A stretch of 13,270 nucleotides of DNA from an uncultured Sphingobium sp. (GTDB lineage: Bacteria > Pseudomonadota > Alphaproteobacteria > Sphingomonadales > Sphingomonadaceae). The position numbers were made by a program, and so were the translations under genes. Location of the stretch: assembly GCA_946885845.1 (NCBI GenBank), contig CAMPHJ010000050.1, positions 1 to 13,270 on the forward strand. The letters run 5' to 3'. The notes beneath the pieces were generated by a model. It searched no databases. It had not been told where the DNA came from and saw nothing but the letters and a program-made list of their open reading frames with translations. Below, piece after piece: positions 6,860 through 13,270 of the stretch (the stretch's first letter is position 1; the number at the start of each line of letters is the position of its first letter).

Positions 6860-7948
6860 CTACAGAAGAAGGCTGAGCTGCGGCCCCGGGTCTCCGCTCT
6901 CCTCATGATCGAGGTTGTGGATGCCAAGGCCCAGCAGCCTGGCGCCCATCCGCAAGGGCAGCTGCGCCCGCATTAGCGCGCAACCCGTTTGCGCCAGCAG
7001 ATCGGGTGAGCGTACCGGCGCGGCAAAGCTCTTTGATCGCGTAATGATGCGAAAATCAGCGAATTTGATCTTCAGCACGATCGTTCTGCCATAGGCACCG
7101 CTTTTTTCGATCCTGGTCCACAGGCTAGCCGCGATGCGCTCCAATTCTGTGACCAGAGCATCTTCGGCGATAAGGTCGCCAAAAAACGTGTCCTCCACAC
7201 TTACGGATTTGCGCTCCTGCCGTTCGTGTACCGGTCGGTCGTCTTCGCCCCGCGCCGCGCGATAGTAGAAGGGGGCGGCACTCCCGAAATGCTGTTGTAG
7301 AAAGGAAAGGTCGCGCGCCCGCAGATCGGCGCCTGTCTCTATGCCCAACGCCTGCATCCGCCGTGCCGTTACCGGACCGACGCCGTGTATGCGACGGACT
7401 GACATCCTGGCCATAAAGCTGGCCCCTTCATCGGGACGAACGACGCACAGGCCGTCGGGCTTGTTCTGGTCCGATGCCAGTTTGGCGATCAGCTTGTTGT
7501 AGGACACGCCAGCCGAGGCGGTGAGGCCGGTTTCTTCCTGGATCATGCGGCGAATCTCTTGAGCGATCATTGTCGCCGACGCGAGGCCGGGTTTGTTGAC
7601 GGTTACATCCAGATAGGCTTCGTCCAGTGACAATGGCTGGATGATGTCGGTGAAGCGCCCAAAGATGGTTCGTATCCGGGATGAAGCGGCGCGATAGGCG
7701 TCGAAACGGGGTTTTACGAACAAAAGATCGGGGCAGAGCCGCCGCGCTTGAGCACCCGGCATGGCCGATTTTACGCCAAATATGCGCGCTTCGTAGCTGG
7801 CGGTCGCGACCACGCCGCGCGGCCCACCTCCGCCCACGGCGATCGGCTTCCCGCGCAACGCTGGGTCGTCACGCTGCTCGACCGATGCGTAAAAGGCGTC
7901 CATATCGACATGGATGATCTTGCGTATGCCGGTCGGCGGGCTTTCCAT
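6860..7948 (-). CDS. dinB: DNA polymerase IV (Y-family translesion polymerase)
   Basis: A 362-aa error-prone polymerase that extends and bypasses damaged or misaligned primers, using the replication clamp. Catalytic acids are visible at D15 (HVDMDAFYASVE) and D109/E110 (SLDEAYLD). The steric region and palm motifs SAGVSYNKLIAKLASDQNKPDG and the helix-hairpin-helix RRIHGVGPVTARRMQALGI follow in order. The little-finger domain carries SVSVEDTFF and the basic LKIKFADF/ITRSKSF strands. The last residues (QLSLL, 357-361) look like a beta-clamp-binding motif, so the protein is complete. The ATG at 7948 has no Shine-Dalgarno sequence; with a CATAAT -10 box 9 bp upstream the message may be leaderless. 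It lies downstream of the DUF177 gene but is separated by a terminator. Possible SOS control is discussed with the promoter. Confidence 0.95.
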   Translation of the reverse strand: MESPPTGIRKIIHVDMDAFYASVEQRDDPALRGKPIAVGGGGPRGVVATASYEARIFGVKSAMPGAQARRLCPDLLFVKPRFDAYRAASSRIRTIFGRFTDIIQPLSLDEAYLDVTVNKPGLASATMIAQEIRRMIQEETGLTASAGVSYNKLIAKLASDQNKPDGLCVVRPDEGASFMARMSVRRIHGVGPVTARRMQALGIETGADLRARDLSFLQQHFGSAAPFYYRAARGEDDRPVHERQERKSVSVEDTFFGDLIAEDALVTELERIAASLWTRIEKSGAYGRTIVLKIKFADFRIITRSKSFAAPVRSPDLLAQTGCALMRAQLPLRMGARLLGLGIHNLDHEESGDPGPQLSLLL

Positions 7949-7956
7949 GGCGCGCG

Positions 7957-7986
7957 ATTATGGCACAGCAGGAACGAAAGGGAAAC
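7957..7986 (-). promoter_or_regulatory. Candidate dinB promoter with degenerate LexA-like box
   Basis: On the minus strand CATAAT (7957-7962, 5 of 6) places the transcription start near 7949-7950, almost at the ATG. GTTT-N7-GTTC (7972-7986) lies over the expected -35 region and is one base from GTTC-N7-GTTC, the LexA box known in Alphaproteobacteria. The repeat also overlaps the T-rich tail of the upstream terminator, so the resemblance could be chance. Confidence 0.35.
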
Positions 7987-8010
7987 AAGGCGGTGGTTCA
8001 GCCCGCCTTG
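7976..8010 (-). terminator. Intrinsic terminator after the DUF177 gene
   Basis: On the minus strand CAAGGCGG and CCGCCTTG (arms 8003-8010 and 7986-7993) form a perfect 8-bp stem with a 9-nt loop, followed by TTTCCCTTTC. It starts one base after the DUF177 stop codon and should uncouple that operon from dinB. Confidence 0.75.
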
Positions 8011-8011
8011 G

Positions 8012-8539
8012 TCATTTCTTGTCCTTGAGCGACAGCAGCGCAGCGAAAGGGCTGGCCTGCTCCTCCGTCAACACCCCTGCGTCGCGAAGATGGGTGTCCG
8101 CGTCGGGGGAGCGGGGATAGGGCGTCATTGCCAGCGCGACGGTTTCAGCGACGGCTTCGCCCATGTCGATCACCTGCCCGTCATAGCCAATGACGTCGCA
8201 ATCGTTCGAATCGATCTCCAGCTCTTCTCCTTCGTCGCCGGTTTCGCTGTCCGGGACAAAGCGCAGCACGAAGTCGGTTTCGATGCTTTCGGGGACAGGC
8301 AGACCGGTTGCGACGCAAGCTTGTACCAGTTCCGCGCGCAGATGCCCACGCGCCGATATGCCGCCCGAATCCTGGGTCAGCCCATATTCCGCCTCCAACC
8401 GGTCAAGGCTTAACAGATGGAATCGGTGGGCCAACGCTTCTCGTTCGGCTGGTTCCGCGCTGATCGTCACGCCCTGCGCATGCCGAGCAAGCTGATCCAT
8501 GCGGACAGGCCGAGAAAATTCGGGGGTGGGGGATGTCAT
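8012..8539 (-). CDS. DUF177/YceD-family protein
   Basis: A 175-aa cytoplasmic, acidic protein of the YceD/DUF177 family. In bacteria the family is linked to 23S rRNA accumulation and is usually encoded beside rpmF (ribosomal protein L32) and/or plsX; the plant relative acts in plastid 23S rRNA processing. What is seen: an N-terminal half with FSRPVRMDQL and an alternating strand pattern, a ARGHLRAELVQACVATGLPVP segment typical of the family (without the zinc-type Cys pairs of some members), and an acidic EGEELEIDSNDCDVIGYDGQVIDMGEAVAETVALAMTPYPRSP-like stretch that matches the conserved C-terminal half. Its ATG overlaps the chaperone gene stop (ATGA, 8536-8539), so translation is likely coupled. 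Here the gene is followed by a terminator and dinB instead of rpmF/plsX. Confidence 0.85.
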   Translation of the reverse strand: MTSPTPEFSRPVRMDQLARHAQGVTISAEPAEREALAHRFHLLSLDRLEAEYGLTQDSGGISARGHLRAELVQACVATGLPVPESIETDFVLRFVPDSETGDEGEELEIDSNDCDVIGYDGQVIDMGEAVAETVALAMTPYPRSPDADTHLRDAGVLTEEQASPFAALLSLKDKK

Positions 8540-9051
8540 CCCAACTCTCCTGCAATAAGGGCGGAGCGGGTTACGGAGCCAAGTCTGACCCAGTAAGCGC
8601 GCAGACGCGATTCGACATAAGCCAGCGCGCTACCGGTCGGGGACGCTCCGCGATACAGGTTGCGGTTAAGTGCTTCGCTCAATTCCGTTTCGCCTGACAG
8701 CGCTGCGCGATAGGCGGACAGGCGGCCGCCAAGAGCGCTCATCATGCGTCCGATATGCTTGCCGACGACGACATCGCCTATTCCTTCCTGCCGCAACTGT
8801 CCGTCCATGTCGTCGATGAACAATTCCGTCAGCCACACGCTTTCCTGCGCCGCGCCCAGGCTTTCCAGTCGCATCATCACCTGCGCCAGGATGGCGACGA
8901 TCATGTCAAAGCGTCCGTCGACCGTGTCAGGGACCTTCCCTTCCAGATACCAGTGGGGCTGGCGGCCTTCCTGAACGATGGCCTGATAAAGCGGCTGCAT
9001 CGCACCCTTGGGATCGTGGCTTGCGAACAGGCGCCGGAAAAGCTTTGGCAT
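8536..9051 (-). CDS. Ubiquinol-cytochrome c chaperone (Cbp3/UQCC1-like)
   Basis: A 171-aa protein of the ubiquinol-cytochrome c chaperone family. In mitochondria Cbp3 (UQCC1) binds newly made cytochrome b and starts bc1 complex assembly; a similar role at the inner membrane is inferred in Alphaproteobacteria. Visible family features are the N-terminal amphipathic LYQAIVQEGRQPHWYLEG segment, the helix GRFDMIVAILAQVMMRLE, the WLTELFIDDMDGQLRQEGIGD block and the VGKHIGRMMSALGGRLSAYR block. There is no signal peptide or membrane span. The ATG at 9051 follows AGGA about 13 nt upstream, rather distant. It is the first gene of a two-gene unit with the DUF177 gene and is divergent from bamE across 140 bp that must hold both promoters; I could not fix either promoter with confidence. 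Confidence 0.88.
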   Translation of the reverse strand: MPKLFRRLFASHDPKGAMQPLYQAIVQEGRQPHWYLEGKVPDTVDGRFDMIVAILAQVMMRLESLGAAQESVWLTELFIDDMDGQLRQEGIGDVVVGKHIGRMMSALGGRLSAYRAALSGETELSEALNRNLYRGASPTGSALAYVESRLRAYWVRLGSVTRSALIAGELG

Positions 9052-9191
9052 GACGTGTCTGTTTCCTGGATGAACCGAACGAGGCCCCCTTGCCGGGGTC
9101 CGCTCATTTCCATATTGATCGGCAGGCCGCCGGATGCAATGGCGGGGTCAGCTTTAAGGATTCCCGGGTCCCGTCCCGGCAGGAGAAGTTC

Positions 9192-9707
9192 ATGCGCCAG
9201 TTCAGCCGACAGTCCCGCAGCGGGCGGATCTTGCTCGCGGGTGGCCTTGTGGCGCTCGCGTTGGGGATGTCGGGTTGCACCCGAATCCGCACGCATCAAG
9301 GGTATCAGGTCGACAAGCTGCTGGTCGATTCCATCCAGCCGGGCGTCGACAACCGCGCATCGGTGGAAGGCACGCTGGGACGTCCGACCTTCGCCGCGCA
9401 GTTTGGCGAACAGGACTGGTATTATGTGTCGCGCGACATGCGCGCGCTCGCTTTTTCCAATCCCAAGCCTGTCGCGCAGACGATCCTTCGCGTCCGTTTC
9501 GATCCTGCGGGCAATGTCGCCGCGGTCGATCGGATGGGGTTGGAGCAGGTTGCCAAAATCTCGCCTACCGGTGACAAGACGCCAACGCTTGGCCGTCATC
9601 GCAGCCTGCTGGACGAAATTTTCGGCAATATCGGCGCTGTGGGGGCCGGTGGCATGGGCGGAATGGGCGGCGGCGGCAGCAACACCGGCGGTCCGAACGG
9701 AAGCTAA
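9192..9707 (+). CDS. bamE: Outer-membrane lipoprotein of the BamE/SmpA/OmlA family
   Basis: A 171-aa lipoprotein, a likely accessory subunit of the BAM complex that inserts beta-barrel proteins into the outer membrane. The lipoprotein signal ends in LGMSGC, with the lipidated cysteine at C29. The SmpA/OmlA domain spans about 34-130: a GYQVDKLLVDSIQPGVDNRASVEGTLGRPT segment (the family's start, normally V-x-G-x-T-x-x-x-V-x-x-x-LG-x-P), then WYYVSRDMRALAFSNPKPVAQTILRVRFD and a DRMGLEQVAKI strand. The C-terminus after about residue 145 is a Gly/Met-rich tail (GAGGMGGMGGGG) of unknown role, common in alphaproteobacterial members. The start at 9192 was chosen over in-frame ATGs upstream because AGGAG lies 6 nt before it and the lipoprotein signal begins there. 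It converges on the epimerase gene across 32 bp; I see no convincing terminator in that gap. Confidence 0.88.
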   Translation: MRQFSRQSRSGRILLAGGLVALALGMSGCTRIRTHQGYQVDKLLVDSIQPGVDNRASVEGTLGRPTFAAQFGEQDWYYVSRDMRALAFSNPKPVAQTILRVRFDPAGNVAAVDRMGLEQVAKISPTGDKTPTLGRHRSLLDEIFGNIGAVGAGGMGGMGGGGSNTGGPNGS

Positions 9708-9739
9708 GTAGCACTCGCTTGCTCGCGCGGCGCCGGTTT

Positions 9740-10651
9740 TCATGCATTGGGGGCGATTTCTCCCCCGCACGGCAGCATCGCGCGTAGGCCCGTACCGATG
9801 GGTGTCGGGCGATATCCCAAGGCTTTCAGGCGCTCGATATTGAGCGCGGGGAAGCCCCAATCGGATTCTCCCGATGACATGTCCTGGTGAATGGGCGAAC
9901 CGGTAAGGTCCGTCAGTGCTCGGGCAAGTTCGGCGATGCTGGTCCTTATTCCACTGCCCACGTTGAAGGGACCGGAAGACTCGCCTTCGAGTACGAGCAG
10001 CAACGCTTCAACCACGTCATCGACCAAAACCAGATCCGAACCGAAGCGGCCCGATCCAATAACCTGGATCGGCTGCCCGGCCTGCGCGGCCCGCACCATA
10101 TTGCCCAGCGCGCCGCTTTCCTGACCCGGCCCATAAACAGAACCAAGCCGCAGGGTGCCAAGCGTCAAGCCCGTGGTCCGGCAATATTGTTCGGCATAGA
10201 TTTCCTGCATGATCTTGGAGCCGAGATAATAGCCCCGGCTCGACGGGAATAGCGCCGACCCCTCGTCGGGGGATAGGGTGGTTGGGGCATAGGCGTTGGC
10301 GCTGCTCGTCTGGACGACATAGGCAACATCTCCGCGACCCGCCATCTCCAGCAGCCCAAGCGTCCCCAAGGCATTGACGTGCCAGCAGCGGGCGGCCTCT
10401 GCGGGATCTTCATGATTGCGCGGAATATAGGCTGCCAGATGGACCAAAGCATCGCACCCTTTCAGCAAGGACGCATTCGGATCGAGGGAGCTCAAGTCCA
10501 GCGACCGAAACTCGTCCCCCTCCGCCGCCGCCGCGGGCCTTTGCCGTCCGAGATGGCGGATGCGATAGCCCCTGGCCTTGGCGGCGTCTGCGAAATGCCG
10601 ACCGATAAAGCCGGACCCACCCGTCAGCGCAAGGAGAGCGCCCGGCTTCAC
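9740..10651 (-). CDS. NAD-dependent nucleotide-sugar epimerase/dehydratase (extended SDR)
   Basis: A 303-aa Rossmann-fold enzyme of the extended short-chain dehydrogenase family, probably acting on a nucleotide sugar in the cytoplasm. It shows the NAD-binding TGGSGFIGRHF (G11, G14, G17), an acidic strand end LDLSSLD, the VHLAAY motif, the active-site serine in VVQTSSANAY (S116/S117) and YLGSK with Y142 and K146. The SVYGPGQ and VDDVVEALLLVLE segments are also typical. 4-epimerase, 4,6-dehydratase and reductase cannot be told apart by eye. The start is GTG at 10651, overlapping the ATP-grasp stop (GTGA, 10648-10651); the frame is open further upstream, but that part codes for the neighbour and precedes the Rossmann fold. 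It is the last gene of the four-gene operon. Confidence 0.88.
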   Translation of the reverse strand: MKPGALLALTGGSGFIGRHFADAAKARGYRIRHLGRQRPAAAAEGDEFRSLDLSSLDPNASLLKGCDALVHLAAYIPRNHEDPAEAARCWHVNALGTLGLLEMAGRGDVAYVVQTSSANAYAPTTLSPDEGSALFPSSRGYYLGSKIMQEIYAEQYCRTTGLTLGTLRLGSVYGPGQESGALGNMVRAAQAGQPIQVIGSGRFGSDLVLVDDVVEALLLVLEGESSGPFNVGSGIRTSIAELARALTDLTGSPIHQDMSSGESDWGFPALNIERLKALGYRPTPIGTGLRAMLPCGGEIAPNA

Positions 10652-11631
10652 CGGACCGCGTCGATGCGATCCTGCTGGACGAACATTTCGTCCAGGTAGC
10701 GCAGGATTACCCCGGATCGGATTTCGGGCTGCACGATGGGGGTGCCGAACAGCAGGTGGCGTATGCACATCTCCACTTCATTGAACCCCGCCATGGCGCG
10801 CAACGGTGTGGTGCCGGAAAAGCGGGCGTTGATTTCAAAGACGCGCGGCTCGCCCTGTTTGTCGGTGCGAAACTGGAAGTTGGCCGGTCCGTGGGGGCGA
10901 AGCGCGCGGCCCAGTGATCGAACCTGTTCGTTCAGTTCGGCGTAGTCGCCGGTATAGGCCCGATAGGTATTGCCGTCGCGCAGATCGCGTCGCATCACGA
11001 TCGACGCTTGCACATCGCCGTCGAAGAATAGCACGCTGGCGGTATATTCGCTGTCGGGATCGCCGACGCATTCCTGAACGACCAACCCCTCCCGGTCGGC
11101 CCGCGCCTGTTGAAGCGCGTCCCTGTTTCGCACCACGGACACGCCGACCGACCGAGCGCCCACGCGCGGCTTGACCACCAGTGGAAAACCGATCTCCGCC
11201 ACCAGTTCTTCCACCCCTTCATCATCCTGCCCGCAGACGGAGCGGGGCGGATTCAGGCCCGCGCGCTGGAAAAAACGTGCGGTTTCCAGTTTGTCGTCGG
11301 CAATCGCGACCACGCGCGAATCGCTGACGATCACATGCGTTCCGAACAGCGCCTCCAACCGTTGCCGCTGCTCTGCGAAGAAGGCTAGCTCGACATCCGT
11401 TCCCACCAGCACGACATCTGGCCGCTCACGGTCCAGCAGCTGGTCGATGCGTTCGCCAAATGCCGGGTCATGGGCCATTGGAAGGCGGTAGGCGGCGTCC
11501 GCCCAATAAAGACCTGAAGAAAGAGGGTTGGGATCGGCGGCGATCAGCGTGCAATCCAGTGTCGATTGCCGCAAAGACTTGATGATGCCCTGACCCAGAA
11601 CGGCACCAGCGCCCGTGATAAGTGCCTTCAT
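10648..11631 (-). CDS. ATP-grasp ligase, carbamoyl-phosphate-synthase-like
   Basis: A 327-aa stand-alone ATP-grasp enzyme. The family activates a carboxylate as acyl phosphate and joins it to an amine, thiol or other nucleophile. Residues 1-105 are the pre-ATP-grasp Rossmann-like part (MKALITGAGAVLGQGIIKSL, DPNPLSSGLY, DVVLVGTDVEL). Residues about 112-300 hold the ATP-grasp fold: K114 in DDKLETARFF, K154 in PLVVKPRVGARSVGV, E187 in VVQECVG and the metal-binding E266/N268 with R270 in VFEINARFSGTTP. All key positions appear intact. At 327 aa it is far shorter than CarB (about 1070 aa) and is not part of a carAB pair. Homologues of this layout often occur in surface-polysaccharide loci. ATGA overlap with the phosphoesterase gene (11628-11631), GTGA overlap with the epimerase gene, and no Shine-Dalgarno sequence, so translation is probably coupled. 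Substrates unknown. Confidence 0.85.
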   Translation of the reverse strand: MKALITGAGAVLGQGIIKSLRQSTLDCTLIAADPNPLSSGLYWADAAYRLPMAHDPAFGERIDQLLDRERPDVVLVGTDVELAFFAEQRQRLEALFGTHVIVSDSRVVAIADDKLETARFFQRAGLNPPRSVCGQDDEGVEELVAEIGFPLVVKPRVGARSVGVSVVRNRDALQQARADREGLVVQECVGDPDSEYTASVLFFDGDVQASIVMRRDLRDGNTYRAYTGDYAELNEQVRSLGRALRPHGPANFQFRTDKQGEPRVFEINARFSGTTPLRAMAGFNEVEMCIRHLLFGTPIVQPEIRSGVILRYLDEMFVQQDRIDAVR

Positions 11632-12362
11632 GCGAAAAATCGGCAGAGCCGCTCCCGTGTTGATGCCGTCATGCTGGTGGCGTGGATCGCCTTCATATGG
11701 TCCTCCGTGTTGAAACTGACGGGGCGCGATTCAACGCTGACGTGCTGCTGGTCCAGGGTCAGCATGGCCCATTGCGGCGTCCGGTCCCGGTCGTCCCGCG
11801 GCTGGCCTAGTGAGGCGAGGGTGAAAATGGTCGCAGCATCGCAATCATAGCGCCGCATTCGGTGGGAATGTCCAAAAAGGCCGAAACGGTAGCCGCGCTC
11901 TGCCAAGGCCGGGGACGCCGCCTGGGCATCGTTGGCGGATCGGATATAGCGCCAGTCGCCGAATGTATAGGGGTTGGCATGGGCGGCAAAGAGCGACCCT
12001 TGGGCCCAGTCGTTCTGCCAGGCGAAGCTGTCCATCACCCCTGCTGGCACGCGCCGGGCGGTCCAATCGATGCTTTCGCGCAACCAGTCCGGCAGGCTGG
12101 CGGCATAGGCAACTGCGTCCGCATCAGCAGTGTAGAGCAGATCGTGATTGCCGCTCAACAGGATCGCGCCATCCCGATCCACAGCATCCTGAACCAGGTC
12201 CAGCGTTTCTGCCGGATGGACGCCATAGGTCAACAGATCACCCAGGATCAGCATGGCATCGAACCCTTCCGCACGCGCCGCGGAAAGGGCCGATGCCAAC
12301 GTGGCGCTAAGTGCATGGATGTCCGTCAGGACGGCTATCCGCATGGTTTCGTTCTCGCTCAT
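11628..12362 (-). CDS. Calcineurin-like metallophosphoesterase
   Basis: A 244-aa two-metal phosphoesterase, probably cytoplasmic. All five family motifs are present: D14-x-H16 (LTDIHA), G41-D42 (LILGDLLTYG), G71-N72-H73-D74 (LLSGNHDLL), H128 (LFAAHANP) and G164-H165-S166-H167 (GLFGHSHRM). The layout is that of the YfcE/MJ0936-type small phosphodiesterases, whose substrates range from cyclic nucleotides to sugar phosphates. Placed between a glycosyltransferase and an ATP-grasp gene, it may act on a nucleotide-sugar, phospho-sugar or lipid-linked intermediate; this is inference. The ATG at 12362 overlaps the upstream stop (ATGA); an ATG at 12344, right before the first strand (MRIAVLTDIH), is an equally good biochemical start. 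Its last codons also carry the ATG of the ATP-grasp gene. The C-terminal 50 residues match no motif I know. Confidence 0.87.
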   Translation of the reverse strand: MSENETMRIAVLTDIHALSATLASALSAARAEGFDAMLILGDLLTYGVHPAETLDLVQDAVDRDGAILLSGNHDLLYTADADAVAYAASLPDWLRESIDWTARRVPAGVMDSFAWQNDWAQGSLFAAHANPYTFGDWRYIRSANDAQAASPALAERGYRFGLFGHSHRMRRYDCDAATIFTLASLGQPRDDRDRTPQWAMLTLDQQHVSVESRPVSFNTEDHMKAIHATSMTASTRERLCRFFA

Positions 12363-13270
12363 CCCGTCGCCGCAGCCCGTAGGGAAACGGGCGCGTTGGC
12401 CCGTCTGCCACGCGCATCATCATAAAGCGCCAGATGGGCGGTCGCGCAGCGTTCGATCGAAAATCGGCGTGCACTTTCCAGCGCTCCGGCGGACAGCGCG
12501 GCATAAGCCGCCTCATCCGACAGGGCGTCAGCCATGGCGGACGCCAGAGCCTCAGCATCCCCCGGCGGCACTAGTACCCCATTCACCCCCGGCACAATCA
12601 TTTCCCTGTTGCCGGCCACATGGGTGGCCACCATGGGCAAGCCGCTGGTCGCCGCTTCGATAAGCGAAATGGGAAAGCCTTCCCATAGCGAACTGTTCAC
12701 GAACAGGTCCGCTTGACGCATCAGCATGTCGACATCGCGCCGTGCGCCGAGCAATTCCACATTCTCGCTGGCGCCTGTGGCGTCTACCAGTGCTTGCAGT
12801 TGCTGCAGCATCGGCCCACCCCCCGCGATCGATATGCGTGGCTTGCGACCCTGGAGCGCGAGGGTGGCGGCCAACAATCGCGCGGCGCGCACCAGTGTCG
12901 GATAATCCTTTTGCTCCGACACCGTACCAACGGCCAGGATGCTGGGGTTTTGCGCCAGCGCGTGCCGGGGTTCAGCCGCCTGAAACCGTGGATTGGCGGC
13001 GTTCCAGATCAGCTGAACCGGTTTGCGACTGTGCCGCCGCAGCGTCGCCTCACATTGTTCACTGATCGCGACGTAGCGGTCGACGACCCAGTTGAAGAAG
13101 TGGAAGGCCATGGGCGGAAAGGATAGGCGGCTGTTGTGATGGGTCAGGACCACCGGCACTCGCGGGCGCGCCAGTGCGATGATGGGAAGCGCGCGGGCGG
13201 TATGGCTGTGGATGACGTCAGGGCGCGAAGTTCGCAAGACATGGCGCAGGGCGCGCGCGCCCGCGATCCA
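12359..13270 (-). CDS. GT4-family glycosyltransferase, 5' end outside the window
   Basis: The last 303 residues of a retaining GT-B glycosyltransferase of family 4, which transfers a sugar from a nucleotide donor to a lipid-linked or polysaccharide acceptor at the cytoplasmic side of the inner membrane. The frame is open to the right edge and reads RPDVIHSHTA there, a typical mid N-domain strand, so perhaps 60-90 residues are missing; the TTG at 13237 is not the true start. The linker and C-domain are clear: VAISEQ, then SILAVGTVSEQKDYPTL, ISIAGGGP, VELLGARRDVDMLMRQADLFVNSSLWEGFPISLIEA with the donor-binding E-x7-E pair, and VPPGDAEALASAMADAL. The stop overlaps the phosphoesterase start (ATGA, 12359-12362). 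The first visible gene of a polycistronic unit whose promoter lies beyond the window. Confidence 0.92.
   Translation of the reverse strand, partial: WIAGARALRHVLRTSRPDVIHSHTARALPIIALARPRVPVVLTHHNSRLSFPPMAFHFFNWVVDRYVAISEQCEATLRRHSRKPVQLIWNAANPRFQAAEPRHALAQNPSILAVGTVSEQKDYPTLVRAARLLAATLALQGRKPRISIAGGGPMLQQLQALVDATGASENVELLGARRDVDMLMRQADLFVNSSLWEGFPISLIEAATSGLPMVATHVAGNREMIVPGVNGVLVPPGDAEALASAMADALSDEAAYAALSAGALESARRFSIERCATAHLALYDDARGRRANAPVSLRAAATG

Noticed and set aside
8755..9711. Long + strand frame spanning the chaperone gene antisense and bamE in another frame
   Set aside because: It crosses two well-supported genes and their promoter region, and the product has no recognisable motif.
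9708..9739. CGGCGCCG followed by TTTT as a terminator between bamE and the epimerase
   Set aside because: The palindrome has no loop and a stem too short to fold reliably.
8901..9860. Long minus-strand frame antisense to bamE and overlapping the epimerase end
   Set aside because: Shadow frame over three real genes; no ribosome site or domain.
10652..10768. Upstream extension of the epimerase by 39 codons
   Set aside because: It lies inside the ATP-grasp gene and precedes the Rossmann fold; the GTG at 10651 in the GTGA overlap fits the operon pattern.

Overview
The window looks like chromosomal DNA of a sphingomonad (Sphingomonadales, Alphaproteobacteria). The evidence is the high G+C content, an EipA/DUF1134 envelope protein, a cytochrome bc1 chaperone gene joined to a DUF177/YceD gene and divergent from a BamE/OmlA lipoprotein gene, and a GH106 rhamnosidase of about the size of the enzyme first described from Sphingomonas paucimobilis. 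The genus is an inference from protein character, not from a search.

Left part (1-5550), accessory in character: a TetR-type regulator on the + strand converges, across a strong GC hairpin, on a minus-strand pair. That pair is a very large secreted GH106 alpha-L-rhamnosidase-like enzyme (2134-5550, TTG start with a perfect Shine-Dalgarno sequence) followed by a 356-aa protein (900-1970) that I do not recognise by name but which carries a plausible Fe(II)/2-oxoglutarate oxygenase facial triad. Together they could process rhamnosylated plant or microbial compounds; the link is only by neighbourhood.

Middle part (5551-9707), core in character: a tRNA-Ser(GCU) gene with encoded CCA and a recognisable promoter, then divergently eipA. 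eipA is tail-to-tail with dinB (DNA polymerase IV), with 4 bp between the stops. Upstream of dinB on the same strand lie a DUF177/YceD gene and a cytochrome bc1 assembly chaperone gene (ATGA overlap), closed by an intrinsic terminator. dinB then seems to have its own, possibly leaderless, promoter with a degenerate LexA-like box. A BamE/OmlA lipoprotein gene is divergent from the chaperone gene.

Right part (9740-13270): a tightly packed minus-strand operon, read from the right edge: a GT4 glycosyltransferase (5' end outside the window), a calcineurin-like metallophosphoesterase, an ATP-grasp ligase and an NAD-dependent sugar epimerase/dehydratase. All three junctions are 4-nt stop/start overlaps. 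This looks like the distal end of a surface-glycan assembly locus in which an amide-forming or carbamoylating step may decorate the glycan. It is the best candidate here for something not yet described.

No insertion sequence, integrase, CRISPR array, rRNA or phage gene is visible.
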